A stretch of 64,000 nt of DNA from Leptospiraceae bacterium (GCA_025055765.1 JANWWS010000004.1:185478-249477), one strand, 5' to 3'. Shown: positions 44,327-52,941, numbered from the stretch's first letter. Translations and numbers: made by a program. Notes: generated by a model from the sequence alone, not told the origin.

Positions 44327-45643
44327 ATGCAAGAAAAAGTGGTAGTTCTCACGGGCGCCGCGGGAGGCATTGGCAGCTATCTTGCCTCATATTTTGCCCA
44401 AGCACATGCCCAGCTTGCTTTAATTGACGTTAACAAAGAACGACTTGAGGAGCTCAAGACAAGACTTCTTAAATATTCGGCCCCCCTAAGAATCTATGTG
44501 GTTGATCAGAGGAATAAAAAAGAGGTTTTTGACACCGCCCAAAAAATTCTAGAAGATTTTGGAAAAATCGACATTCTCATTAACAACGCTGGTATTGGCT
44601 TTCATGCGAGCTTAGCGGAAACAAATTTACAAGATTGGGAAAATCTCCTTGCGGTAAATTTTTGGGGTCCCCTTTATTTTATCTATGCGTTTTTACCACA
44701 AATGCAAAAAAATGGCGGGCATATTGTCAATATCACCTCGGGACAGGTATTTTTTCGTATCCCAACTTGGGGGGCCTACACCGTAACGAAAACAGCCTTA
44801 GCTACTTTTAGCGATATCTTGCGCTCCGAACTAAGAAAAGACAAAATCTTGGTGACCACGGTCTACCCCTATATGGTTAATACAGGTTTCTACAGAAACA
44901 TCGAAGCAGATACTTTGGGCTCCGAACTTATGCTCAAACTTCTTCCTCTATATTCTCAAAAGCCTGAGAAAGTAGCCCAAATTATTTTTGAAGCAATTCA
45001 AGAAAGAAAAGAGGTCGAGATGGTACATCCCCTAAACACAGTGGGGAAGTACCTAAGGCTAAACCCTTTCTTAAGCCAGCTTTTTGACTTAGTGGCCTTT
45101 TACGCTTTGGCTGGCCTACCCTCTGCAGATAATTTACCCTTCTGGCAAAGACTAACCGAGCTGAGCTTACTTTTCACAGAAAAACTCCCCCCCATAGGTT
45201 TTGAAATCGAGGAAATAATGATCGGTGAGCATGAGTTTGTTGATCAAGAAGGAAAACTTCCCATAGAGTTTCGTGTACGTTGGGGAGCAACCAATCTCTT
45301 TCACTACGCCAATCCTTTTCATCCTGATTTTCTTAAAAGCAAACTGCAGGGCTTTGTCAGTGTAGGTGGGCTTTGCGAAAATGTCCCCTGTGAAGGTTTT
45401 TTGAAGCTTAATTACTTCAGCGATCAAACCATTCGCTATGACTTTTCGTTTACAGCCTCAGGAGAGAGGTGGGATTTCCTTGGTACAAAAAAGCAAATCT
45501 ACCCTTGGAACCTACCTTGGTCCCATACCACCCTTTTTGGAGAGCTGCGGCGCAGAAGTGATGGCAAACTCATCTCGCGCTCCGTGATGCATTTCCCTCC
45601 CGAAAGCGCCATGGAATTCTTACGCTCTCTGCGCTTTGCCTAA
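44327..45643 (+). CDS. Short-chain dehydrogenase/reductase with extra C-terminal domain
   Basis: Residues 1-260 are a classical SDR: VLTGAAGGIGSYLA cofactor motif, NNAGIG, catalytic Ser in NITSGQ and YxxxK in GAYTVTK. From about residue 285 a second, beta-rich domain follows (GEHEFVDQEG, ERWDFLGTKKQIYPW, MHFPPESAME) that I do not recognise. AGGAGA is upstream of the ATG. It is cotranscribed with the CrtC-like gene and shares a 4-base stop overlap with arsC. Substrate is unknown; a lipid or ketone is plausible. Confidence 0.8.
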   Translation: MQEKVVVLTGAAGGIGSYLASYFAQAHAQLALIDVNKERLEELKTRLLKYSAPLRIYVVDQRNKKEVFDTAQKILEDFGKIDILINNAGIGFHASLAETNLQDWENLLAVNFWGPLYFIYAFLPQMQKNGGHIVNITSGQVFFRIPTWGAYTVTKTALATFSDILRSELRKDKILVTTVYPYMVNTGFYRNIEADTLGSELMLKLLPLYSQKPEKVAQIIFEAIQERKEVEMVHPLNTVGKYLRLNPFLSQLFDLVAFYALAGLPSADNLPFWQRLTELSLLFTEKLPPIGFEIEEIMIGEHEFVDQEGKLPIEFRVRWGATNLFHYANPFHPDFLKSKLQGFVSVGGLCENVPCEGFLKLNYFSDQTIRYDFSFTASGERWDFLGTKKQIYPWNLPWSHTTLFGELRRRSDGKLISRSVMHFPPESAMEFLRSLRFA

Positions 45644-45999
45644 AGTATCTTTTTTACATCTTCGGGTGGCCTTCCTAAGACCGCCCTTTGACCTCTTACG
45701 ACAATAGGTCTTTCAATTAAGATGGGGTACTGTACTAGATAATCCAAGAGGGCATCATCAGAGAGATCTTTGTTTTTTAAACCTAGGTCTTTGTATAGTG
45801 GCTCGGATTTACGGAATATATCGCGGGGTTTCTTACCCATTTTACGCAGGATTTCAGCAAGTTCTGATTTTGTCGGTGGATCCTCTAAGTAGTTTCGGAT
45901 TTCCGGATCATATCCCTTTTCTTTAATAATCTCGAGGGCCTCACGGCTCTTACGGCAACGTGGATTATAGTAAATCGTTACCTTAGCATGGTTGCCCAT
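45640..45999 (-). CDS. ArsC-family reductase (glutaredoxin-type arsenate reductase or Spx-like)
   Basis: Thioredoxin-fold protein of 119 residues with the ArsC active site YYNPRCRKSREAL (C15) and PIVVRGQRAVLGRP near residues 97-110. Classic ArsC reduces arsenate to arsenite with glutathione/glutaredoxin; many homologues, such as YffB and Spx, have other roles. No ars operon is present, so it may be a general redox protein. Family call is secure; the function is less so. Confidence 0.82.
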   Translation of the reverse strand: MGNHAKVTIYYNPRCRKSREALEIIKEKGYDPEIRNYLEDPPTKSELAEILRKMGKKPRDIFRKSEPLYKDLGLKNKDLSDDALLDYLVQYPILIERPIVVRGQRAVLGRPPEDVKKIL

Positions 46000-46209
46000 A
46001 CCCCGGAAAGTATGGGTTGGGAAATTCTCCTGTCAAGCAATTTTACCATTCCTACCCCAAAGGCCATAAACGGGCTGCCAGATCGCATAGTCTGATCAAG
46101 AAGGTATGAGACCGTTAAAGACAGAAGAGAGCTCATTTTTTATAGAAAGACGCCAAGCATCTCTGAAAATGTAGGGACTTGCCGCTCCTAAATTAATTAA
46201 GGAAATTTG

Positions 46210-46238
46210 TTGCCAAATTCGAATATTTTTCATAGACT
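46210..46238 (+). promoter_or_regulatory. Promoter of the cysteine-rich/thioredoxin operon
   Basis: TTGCCA (46210-46215) and TAGACT (46233-46238) are spaced by 17 bases. The -10 box ends 6 bases before the ATG at 46245, so the transcript would start at the start codon. The first gene lacks a ribosome site. Confidence 0.45.
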
Positions 46239-46244
46239 AAAACT

Positions 46245-46550
46245 ATGCGGTTAGGGGGGTGGGCTTTCCTCATCACCTACACTATCTTTAGCTTAATTCA
46301 TATACCTTGCAGCGTGGAAGGAAATGATTTTAACACAACCCAGTGCCCCCTTCACGAAGAAAGCCAAAGCAAAGAGAAGATCCCATCCTGCTGCATTTAC
46401 CATTGCCTTCAAAACCCTTGGTTCGAAAAACTAGTCTCAATGACGCTTGTCCTGTCTTGGGTTAACATTACCGAGCCCCATTTGGTAAAAACGGGGCTTG
46501 CAATAAACCCACCAACTCCCCCTCCTCGGCTCAACTTCATACTTAGCTGA
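46245..46550 (+). CDS. Small secreted-like protein with Cys/His pairs
   Basis: The 101-residue product starts with a hydrophobic segment and contains C22, C34, C49, C50 and C54, in CPLH and SCCIYHC contexts. The arrangement suggests metal or redox binding in the periplasm. A Pro-rich C-terminus follows a second hydrophobic stretch (about 63-75). I do not recognise the family. It seems to be the first gene of an operon with a 14-cysteine protein and a thioredoxin-like protein. The start has no ribosome site but fits a leaderless transcript. Confidence 0.55.
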   Translation: MRLGGWAFLITYTIFSLIHIPCSVEGNDFNTTQCPLHEESQSKEKIPSCCIYHCLQNPWFEKLVSMTLVLSWVNITEPHLVKTGLAINPPTPPPRLNFILS

Positions 46551-46592
46551 TACCCATTTTATTTTCCAAAATTTTATATCAAGGAGGTTTTT

Positions 46593-46853
46593 ATGAGACT
46601 TAAACAAGTACTTTTCATAGGGTTACTTCTTGTTTGCTTTCCTCTGTACGTAGGAGCTCACGAGCACACATGCTGCAACCAAGAAGATTGCTGTCTAAAT
46701 TGCCATTCACTGACGGGCGATCATTCTTGTTGCCAGAATAAACAAGAAGCAGAAGAATGCTGCCGCAATTGCCGCAAGGAGGACTGCAAAAAGTCCTGTG
46801 GAACGAAGAACTGCCAAGATAACTACTGTGAACTAAGAAAAAAGCACCACTAA
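46593..46853 (+). CDS. Secreted 14-cysteine, His-containing (metallothionein-like) protein
   Basis: A signal peptide (residues 1-21, ending LYVGA) is followed by about 64 residues with 14 Cys, arranged as CC...CC...C...CC...CC...C...C...C...C...C, and with His23, His25, His38, His44, His85 and His86. Cys makes up roughly one residue in five. This is typical of a metal-sequestering or highly disulphide-bonded exported protein. AAGGAGG lies seven bases before the ATG. It is followed by an intrinsic terminator that overlaps the next gene's ribosome site. Metal binding is inferred. Confidence 0.65.
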   Translation: MRLKQVLFIGLLLVCFPLYVGAHEHTCCNQEDCCLNCHSLTGDHSCCQNKQEAEECCRNCRKEDCKKSCGTKNCQDNYCELRKKHH

Positions 46854-46860
46854 GCTCTTT

Positions 46861-46892
46861 ACACCCTGCAGCTCCACCTGCAGGGTGTTTTT
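46861..46892 (+). terminator. Intrinsic terminator overlapping next gene's ribosome site
   Basis: ACACCCTGCAG-CTCCAC-CTGCAGGGTGT forms a perfect 11-bp stem, followed by TTTTT. The next ATG (46893) starts right after the T-run, and its only ribosome-site-like sequence (GCAGGG) lies in the stem's right arm. Confidence 0.8.
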
Positions 46893-47399
46893 ATGAATAA
46901 ACTCTTATCTGCACTTAGAAAAAATAAAGTGGCATCATTTATACTAGAAATAGCTATTCTTTTGATGATTTTCGAAACAATCCACCTTTATCAAAAACGA
47001 CATTTACTAAAGGAAAAAGCACCGGCTCTTGTCTTAAAAGACCTTTCTGGTCAAAGTTACTCTCTTGAGTCCCATAAGCGTTACCTTGTTTACTTTTTTG
47101 CTCCCTGGTGTAGGGTGTGCAAACTCAATTTTGATAACTTGGCACGCCTTAAAAGCATTAAAAACCCAAAAACCTTTGAAATTTATGCTATTGCTTTATC
47201 TTATGAAAATGAACAAGAAATTAGAGACTTTATCCAGAATTACCCAGTTAGTTATCCCATACTTTTAGGAAATGATGAGACAGGCATAGAGTGGAAAATC
47301 AAGGGTTTTCCCACTTTTTATGTGGTAGAAAACGGGCACATAGTTTCGTCTTCTGTGGGCTATACCAGTACCTTGGGGATGTGGTGGCGTAGTTTGTGA
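46893..47399 (+). CDS. Membrane-anchored thioredoxin-like (TlpA/ResA-type) protein
   Basis: One N-terminal membrane helix (about 13-30) anchors a thioredoxin fold with active site APWCRVCKLN (C73, C76). The CRVC pair is atypical but redox-competent. PTFYVV has the cis-Pro region. It likely faces the periplasm and reduces disulphides, possibly on the neighbouring Cys-rich protein. Its ribosome site is inside the stem of the preceding terminator. Its 3' end overlaps the convergent gene by 40 bases. Confidence 0.85.
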   Translation: MNKLLSALRKNKVASFILEIAILLMIFETIHLYQKRHLLKEKAPALVLKDLSGQSYSLESHKRYLVYFFAPWCRVCKLNFDNLARLKSIKNPKTFEIYAIALSYENEQEIRDFIQNYPVSYPILLGNDETGIEWKIKGFPTFYVVENGHIVSSSVGYTSTLGMWWRSL

Positions 47400-48280
47400 A
47401 ATATTTCGCTTGCCTGTTCATAGAGACCTTCTCGGCTCCTTTTCGAGAAAACCCAAAGCTCAGGAAAATATAGGGTCTCTTCGCTCTTTATGGTGAGAAA
47501 TGGGCTTAGACATTCTAATTCTAAGAGAGAATTATCGGTGAAGATCTCAGCGTTGGCTCCCCGGTCAGGATAAAGATGCTGGTCATAGACGGGAAAAATT
47601 TTGAGAAAAAGCGTAGTCCCCACCTCGGCGGCAAGCCAACCCTCCATGACAAAAGAACCAATTTTTTGGGGATCTTTCTTGACTTGGCTCACCATAACGT
47701 ATTCGGGATGAAAGGTGAATCTCTCGTCTTGCAGGTTGGTATAGCTCCAAATCACAATATGGTTTTTGGGATTCAAGGATTCCTGGTGGCTGCGATATTG
47801 CCCAAGCGGGATGAGCCCACGCGCTCCCTCTTTTAGAGCCGTTATTGTCCAAAAGGCTAGTTCAAGAGGCCAAAGGCTCTTATTTACAAAACTATGACGC
47901 AAAAGAACACAGGGAAAGCCTTCGCACTCCCAAAAAGCGAGCTCCAAGCCACGGCTAACCTGAGATTTTTGACCCTGAGCTAGAAGATGAAGTTTTTCGC
48001 CCTCGACACGAATTTCTGGGGGAAAATTATCACTGAGATAGGAAAGCACCCGGTCCTCAGGGGCAAACCAAAGCCTGTGTCCACCAAAGAGCCGCCACTG
48101 GTTTTTGTCCTGGGAGGCTAAAAGGAAATCTTCGGGTTTTTGACAAAAAAGCTCTTCGCCTTCAAAGACACAGCTTAAAACTCGCCAACCCACGGTTTTG
48201 GGTATAAATAAGGATAAAGCACTCCCCCATGAAAATTCTAAGCCCGCCCCAAACTGGTAATGGTTTTTTTCGCAGAGCAA
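47360..48280 (-). CDS. Beta-sandwich protein, DUF4380/aldose-epimerase-like
   Basis: The 306-residue protein is mostly beta and contains GGHRLWFAPEDR (about 66-77) and YPDRGANAEIFTDNSLLELE (about 237-256), patterns of DUF4380 and related galactose-mutarotase-like folds. It may bind or isomerise sugars in the cytoplasm. The start is TTG, directly after the upstream stop (TAG TTG); there is no ATG for a long way in. The 3' end overlaps the thioredoxin-like gene by 40 bases. The family label is by pattern. Confidence 0.6.
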   Translation of the reverse strand: MLCEKNHYQFGAGLEFSWGSALSLFIPKTVGWRVLSCVFEGEELFCQKPEDFLLASQDKNQWRLFGGHRLWFAPEDRVLSYLSDNFPPEIRVEGEKLHLLAQGQKSQVSRGLELAFWECEGFPCVLLRHSFVNKSLWPLELAFWTITALKEGARGLIPLGQYRSHQESLNPKNHIVIWSYTNLQDERFTFHPEYVMVSQVKKDPQKIGSFVMEGWLAAEVGTTLFLKIFPVYDQHLYPDRGANAEIFTDNSLLELECLSPFLTIKSEETLYFPELWVFSKRSREGLYEQASEIFHKLRHHIPKVLV

Positions 48281-48646
48281 CTAAAAAGTCGACAATAATG
48301 ACTTTAGAGTATTACTCAGTTGCGCTGCCGCCTGAGGATGCTTTTTTCCCTCAAGCCATAGGGTCATCTCAACCGAGAGATTGTGTTCACTGCAAAACTC
48401 ATGCTTGAGGATGTATTCGGTGATATCGTACTTTAGAGAATCAAAAATAACCTCTGCGGCTGCCGTCCCTTTTTCTCGTATTGCCTGCTCCATAGTGGCA
48501 ACAATCCACTGCCTTTTGGCCTCGGCAATGTCCATAAGGAGAGGGTCATCTAAATGTTTCTCAATTTTCTCTTCATATCCACTACAGAACCTACAGCGCG
48601 GCTGGTACTGAACGACCACCTTTACCTGATTACTACTGGCCTCCAT
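48281..48646 (-). CDS. Hypothetical protein with CxxC motif
   Basis: The 121-residue protein starts VKVVVQYQPRCRFCSGY, where C18 and C21 form a CxxC in a position that would suit a thioredoxin-like or metal-binding protein, followed by a helical domain. No signal peptide. I do not recognise the family. GAGG precedes the ATG by about six bases, and the next gene follows directly, so translation is coupled. Redox function is only suggested by CxxC. Confidence 0.6.
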   Translation of the reverse strand: MEASSNQVKVVVQYQPRCRFCSGYEEKIEKHLDDPLLMDIAEAKRQWIVATMEQAIREKGTAAAEVIFDSLKYDITEYILKHEFCSEHNLSVEMTLWLEGKKHPQAAAQLSNTLKSLLSTF

Positions 48647-48797
48647 AAAGACCTCGCTTTCTCAAAGATCTGTATCACAAAGAAACATCCCTCCGCATTT
48701 TTTTGCCAAAAAATAGTTTCCAAGCTTTTTGTAAAACCTTAGACATATATAGACAAAGAATCGCTCGACAGCGAAAAAGACGAAACGACCCTGGCTC

Positions 48798-49445
48798 ATG
48801 GAATTCTTTATCGACACTGCGGATATAGGTGAGATCCGCCAAGCTATGGAGTGGGGCATTTTGGACGGAGTTACCACAAACCCCTCCCTTGTGGCAAAAA
48901 CCCAAAAGCCCTTTAAACAAGTAATAAAGGAAATCTGTGAAATTGTCCCTGGCCCTGTCTCCGCCGAAGTTGTGGCCACTGACCGAGATGGCATCTTAAG
49001 AGAAGGGAGGGAACTTGCGCAAATTGCACCTAATGTGGTCATTAAAGTACCCCTGATTCCCGAGGGTCTCAAGGCTGTCAAGATCTTCGCCCAAGAAGGC
49101 ATAAAGACAAACGTAACTCTCTGCTTTCAAGCAAACCAAGCTCTCCTTGCTGCCAAAGCAGGTGCTAGCTATATCTCGCCCTTTGTGGGACGGCTCGATG
49201 ACATAAGCCAAAGTGGTATGCAGCTAATTGAAGAAATTATAACTATCTACCGTAATTACAATTTTACCACGAAGGTCCTCGTGGCAAGCATACGCCACCC
49301 TGAACATCTAAAGCAGGCAGCACTCCTAGGTGCTGATGTGGCAACCCTCCCCTTTAGTGTGCTATCCCAACTTGTAAAACATCCCTTAACTGATATTGGT
49401 CTTGAACGGTTTTTAGCTGACGCAAAAAAGTTCTCATGGGATTAG
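48798..49445 (+). CDS. Transaldolase / fructose-6-phosphate aldolase family protein
   Basis: The 215-residue TIM-barrel enzyme starts [14 protein letters not shown], has [11 protein letters not shown] and the Schiff-base lysine in VVIKVPL (K83), and SPFVGRLDD. This is the short TalC/Fsa type. It exchanges dihydroxyacetone units between sugar phosphates in the non-oxidative pentose phosphate pathway, or cleaves fructose-6-phosphate. Which activity applies is not decided by sequence here. parA follows after 6 bases. Confidence 0.93.
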   Translation: MEFFIDTADIGEIRQAMEWGILDGVTTNPSLVAKTQKPFKQVIKEICEIVPGPVSAEVVATDRDGILREGRELAQIAPNVVIKVPLIPEGLKAVKIFAQEGIKTNVTLCFQANQALLAAKAGASYISPFVGRLDDISQSGMQLIEEIITIYRNYNFTTKVLVASIRHPEHLKQAALLGADVATLPFSVLSQLVKHPLTDIGLERFLADAKKFSWD

Positions 49446-49451
49446 CCCCTT

Positions 49452-50222
49452 ATGGGCAAAGTTTTGGCCCTTGCCAACCAGAAGGGAGGGGTTGGCAAGA
49501 CCACGGCTGCCATAGAGCTTTCCTCTCTAGCCGCAGCCCAAAAAGAAGGAAGCCGTGTACTGGTTATCGATTTAGACAGCCAATGCAATGCAACCGCGGT
49601 TCTTTTAGGTCGACGGGATTTCCCGGCCGAGGAGAGCAGTTTTGCCCTTTTACGTAAAGAAAAGCTAAGCTCCCGACATCTACATCCGACCTCAAAAAAA
49701 GAGCTTTTTGTCATACCTGGCTCTATTGACTTAATTGAAGCAGAAAGCTTTCTTTTAGGAAGCTTAGATGGCTTTTTTCGCCTTCAGGAATCATTATCAC
49801 CTTTAAAAAAAGAATTTTCCCTTATATTTCTCGACTGCCCTCCTTCTCTTTCGGTGGTTACCATCAATGCTCTAGTGAGTAGTGATTTCTTACTAATTCC
49901 TCTACAGGTATCCAAATTTTCTCTAGAAGGACTAACCGCTATGAAAGACACGGTAGCTACAGTTCAAAAAAGATACAACCCCCAGCTTAAGATTGCAGGG
50001 GCCTTCTTAACTATGTACGACAGCCGAACCAACCTAGCCCAGGCCATGGTACCTGAAATACGTCAATATATCCCTCTCTTTAAGACAGGCATTCCGCGCT
50101 CTGTTCTTATAGAAGAAGCCCATCTACTAAAGCAGGATATCTTTAGCTACGCCCCTAAGAGCAAAGTTGCCGAAGCTTTTCGTCAACTCTTTGTGGAGGT
50201 TATGGATGCCATCCAAGGATGA
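49452..50222 (+). CDS. ParA/Soj-family partition ATPase
   Basis: The deviant Walker A box ANQKGGVGKTTAAIEL (about 8-23, with signature K11 and K16), the IDLDSQ switch and the LIFLDCPPSL box identify ParA. It binds DNA in an ATP-dependent way to move chromosomes or other cargo. Length (256) is normal. No parB or parS is visible; instead the next gene is a single-pass membrane protein, starting inside this gene. It may position something other than the chromosome. Confidence 0.9.
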   Translation: MGKVLALANQKGGVGKTTAAIELSSLAAAQKEGSRVLVIDLDSQCNATAVLLGRRDFPAEESSFALLRKEKLSSRHLHPTSKKELFVIPGSIDLIEAESFLLGSLDGFFRLQESLSPLKKEFSLIFLDCPPSLSVVTINALVSSDFLLIPLQVSKFSLEGLTAMKDTVATVQKRYNPQLKIAGAFLTMYDSRTNLAQAMVPEIRQYIPLFKTGIPRSVLIEEAHLLKQDIFSYAPKSKVAEAFRQLFVEVMDAIQG

Positions 50223-50829
50223 AATTCCCAAAGAGAAAAAAGATAAATTTCGCCAAGCCGTCCAAAAGGCTCTAAGTAGCGGTAAAAAAAGCTTGTCGGC
50301 ACAGGAAGAAAAGAGTTCCCAACAAACCATGGGTGAAGAAAAAACCCAGCTTCGCCGCATTGATCCCCGTACACTACCTTTTAGCGAAACATCGCTTAAA
50401 ACAACGGGCAAAAAATGGGCACTTATTATTGCCTTAGTACTAGCGGTGGCTCTTATCGTTTTTCTCCTTATTCCAGGTAAAAAGCCCCGTATTTATCTAG
50501 CCAACAGTGAAATTTTTCGCGAGCAAATTAGGGACATCCCCGAGGGGCGTTTCGAATTATCAGCACAAAAATCCATCCATGTCTTTTTTGACTTTGGTAA
50601 GCGAATTAACCGGGATGTTGTATATCTTAAGATATACCAGATTAGCGAGGAAGGTGGTACAAAAAAAGAAACCGAAATGGATACCCGTGAGGCAAAACTT
50701 AAGCCTGAGTGGAGTTACCTCAAGTACATCTTCCAAGAATACACCTTTGCAGCAGGACAAGATTATAAGCTCAGTATAGCCGATAAAACAGGCAAGACCT
50801 TATCTGAGGTTTTCTTCACAGTGAACTAA
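50206..50829 (+). CDS. Single-pass membrane protein coupled to ParA
   Basis: About 65 polar, Lys-rich cytoplasmic residues, a membrane helix (about residues 69-90, LIIALVLAVALIVFLLI) and a beta-rich periplasmic domain of some 115 residues form this 207-residue protein. The start ATG 50206 has GGAGG six bases upstream and lies inside the parA reading frame, 17 bases before its stop. A ParA cargo or anchor role is inferred. The longer in-frame start at 50167 is rejected. Family unknown. Confidence 0.75.
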   Translation: MPSKDEIPKEKKDKFRQAVQKALSSGKKSLSAQEEKSSQQTMGEEKTQLRRIDPRTLPFSETSLKTTGKKWALIIALVLAVALIVFLLIPGKKPRIYLANSEIFREQIRDIPEGRFELSAQKSIHVFFDFGKRINRDVVYLKIYQISEEGGTKKETEMDTREAKLKPEWSYLKYIFQEYTFAAGQDYKLSIADKTGKTLSEVFFTVN

Positions 50830-51721
50830 ACAAAAGCCACCCCTCTAGTTCAGATAACGTAAAGGCTATGTTGTTCTTTCTCAAAAACAAGGCAAAATCG
50901 CCCTCTTGTTCGCTCACGATACCCCCTAATGCCCACGACCGGCTGTGGGCAATATATTTAAGTAAAAATTTTTCATTTTGATAAAAAATATTAGGCAAAA
51001 GGTTAGCCACAAAAATGTGAGGAAAACCCTTAAAGTGACGGCTCTCCATAAAGCGAAAATCATCTACATAGAACTCCACAGTCTTTCCTGATAAAGAAGC
51101 CGCATTTAAGAGAGCATTTTCCCTTGCCGAAGCGACAGCCAGGGGATCGACATCCACACCTTGGACTCTTTTGGCGCCTAAAAGAGCGGCTACTAGGGCC
51201 AAAATACCACTGCCACAACCCAAATCAAGCAAGCTATCTTCACACCTCACTACTTTCTCAAGCCAAGCAATCATGAGTTTTGTGGTGGGATGTCTACCGG
51301 TGCCAAAAGCAAGGCCTGGGTTTAAGAAAAGTTTTAACGCTTGTGGCTCAATGGCAGGATTATCACGATCCCAGGGAGGAACAAGCCAAATGTTGTGAGT
51401 TAAGGGAAAGGCTTTAAAAGATTTCTCAAATTCCCGAAGATAGTCTTTTGGTTCAAGCAGAGAGTACTCGGTTTGGGCAAATTCCACACCCAAAAGAGCT
51501 AAACTCAGCTCAACCACGGCACGAGCGGGGTAATTGGCAGGAAAAAATACCACAAGAGTAGTTTTTTCGGAATAGAGATTTGAGATGCCATCGCGGTATA
51601 AGACTTCATAGCTAGCCAGACCTCCCGCTTTTAACAAGAATTCCTCAACATGATCTTTAATATCCTTCGGTAATGTAATTTCTACTTGCTGAAATTTGCA
51701 AGTAAGCTCCTTGATTTCCAC
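50816..51721 (-). CDS. prmA: Ribosomal protein L11 methyltransferase PrmA
   Basis: The C-terminal class I methyltransferase domain has LDLGCGSGILAL (165-176) and the upstream LNPGLAFGTGRHPTT motif (133-147) that binds SAM and is diagnostic for PrmA. It trimethylates ribosomal protein L11. The N-terminal substrate domain is divergent. The start is GTG, with AGGTGG five bases upstream. Its 3' end overlaps the ParA-linked gene by 14 bases. Confidence 0.9.
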   Translation of the reverse strand: MEIKELTCKFQQVEITLPKDIKDHVEEFLLKAGGLASYEVLYRDGISNLYSEKTTLVVFFPANYPARAVVELSLALLGVEFAQTEYSLLEPKDYLREFEKSFKAFPLTHNIWLVPPWDRDNPAIEPQALKLFLNPGLAFGTGRHPTTKLMIAWLEKVVRCEDSLLDLGCGSGILALVAALLGAKRVQGVDVDPLAVASARENALLNAASLSGKTVEFYVDDFRFMESRHFKGFPHIFVANLLPNIFYQNEKFLLKYIAHSRSWALGGIVSEQEGDFALFLRKNNIAFTLSELEGWLLFSSL

Positions 51722-51833
51722 AGTCCCACCTACCTGAAAAAGTACCTAGGTCAACCTCATAATTTAGCACGGTGCACCATAAACGAAAATTTCTCTTGAA
51801 AAAGCATAAAACCTTTAGGCTGCGGTTTTCCCA

Positions 51834-52184
51834 ATGACAGAAGCTGAATTTAAACTAGAGAAAGAGGACCTTGGCGATTCTGTATACATTACCCTACAAG
51901 GTGCCTTTAACTCGACTACCGCTCAAGCCATTAAACAGGAAATCCTCCCTCATGCTTCGCAAAAAAATATATTACTAGAACTCTCCCAAGTAACTATCTT
52001 ATCTTCGGCAGGAGTGGGAGTGCTATTTGAAGTCGTGGATGTGTCCTCCCATGAAGGAAAAAAACTCATCATCATCAATCCCTCGGAGCGAGTAAGACAG
52101 GTTATAAATCTTACCGGTTTTAACGAAATCTTCAGCATTGTTCCCACCTTAGCCGATGCAAAGAAGATATTAGCGCAAGCGTAA
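51834..52184 (+). CDS. STAS-domain anti-sigma factor antagonist
   Basis: The 116-residue STAS protein carries the usual ILSSAGVGVLFEV loop (S57/S58), where the phosphorylatable serine of SpoIIAA/RsbV lies. Such proteins switch partners with an RsbW-type kinase and free a sigma factor or another target. The receiver/RsbW fusion at 19.5 kb is a possible partner. Two genes follow closely (4 and 7 bases), making a probable operon with a lipid-kinase-like and a GlmU-like gene. Confidence 0.87.
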   Translation: MTEAEFKLEKEDLGDSVYITLQGAFNSTTAQAIKQEILPHASQKNILLELSQVTILSSAGVGVLFEVVDVSSHEGKKLIIINPSERVRQVINLTGFNEIFSIVPTLADAKKILAQA

Positions 52185-52188
52185 GCAT

Positions 52189-52941
52189 ATGGAAAAAACA
52201 CAAAAGGAACCTTTCAATTTGGCCCGCAAGCTATTCCATCTTTTTGGGTTAGTTATTCCTCTTGTTTATTTCTTTAACTTACTTGATTACCTTTTCCCAG
52301 CTATTTTTAAAGACAACACCCGCAGTTGGGGCTTTTTTCTACTCTTGGGCCTCGTTGCCATTTTGCTTCTTGTTGAGTATCTGCGCTTCCGTTACCCCTT
52401 TTGGCAAAACCTCTTTCTAAAGGTAGCCTCGCCACTGCTAAAAGATAAAGAGTTGGGTAAAATGCATGGTTCCATACCCTACATCTTAGGGATGTGCCTC
52501 GTTGTGGGCTTTATGCCGCGTGAGGTTGCCATGATAACCGGACTTTACCTCGCCTTTGGCGATCCCACCGCAGCCTATTTTGGAGGCAAATACGGCACGA
52601 TGCGTTTTTATAATGGCAAAAGCTTGCAAGGGCTTGTTGCAGGTATTGTGGGGGGCTTTATATCCTCCGTAATCTTTATGGCATGGGCAACTGTTTACAC
52701 CAACTCTGCCTCTCATCTTGCTTTATGGAACTATGATGGTCCCATCTGGACCTCGTGGGGAATCCTCTTTATTGGTAGTGTGGTGGCCATGGCTCTGGAA
52801 TTTATTAGCCACGAAGGTTTTTTAGACGACAATCTCCTTATACCCATAGGAGCTGGCGCAACAATTACCGTATTACTTGCCTTATTTAAGGGGGAACCCC
52901 TCTTTAGTTATTTTTATCCCCTGCACCTGCTTTTTCAGTAA
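52189..52941 (+). CDS. CTP-dependent lipid kinase-like (dolichol kinase/DGK1/phytol kinase) membrane protein
   Basis: Seven or so hydrophobic helices plus NLARKLFHLFG (7-17), FGDPTAAYFGGKYG (123-136) and NGKSLQG are the CTP-transferring motifs of this family, which includes dolichol kinase, DGK1 and phytol/farnesol kinases; CdsA is a related fold. It phosphorylates a lipid alcohol at the membrane. The lipid is unknown; diacylglycerol, isoprenol or long-chain base are possibilities. It is 4 bases after the STAS gene. Confidence 0.82.
   Translation: MEKTQKEPFNLARKLFHLFGLVIPLVYFFNLLDYLFPAIFKDNTRSWGFFLLLGLVAILLLVEYLRFRYPFWQNLFLKVASPLLKDKELGKMHGSIPYILGMCLVVGFMPREVAMITGLYLAFGDPTAAYFGGKYGTMRFYNGKSLQGLVAGIVGGFISSVIFMAWATVYTNSASHLALWNYDGPIWTSWGILFIGSVVAMALEFISHEGFLDDNLLIPIGAGATITVLLALFKGEPLFSYFYPLHLLFQ

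Noticed and set aside
48662..49102. Minus-strand ORF of 146 codons opposite the transaldolase gene
   Set aside because: Antisense to a well-supported enzyme and without a ribosome site or motif.
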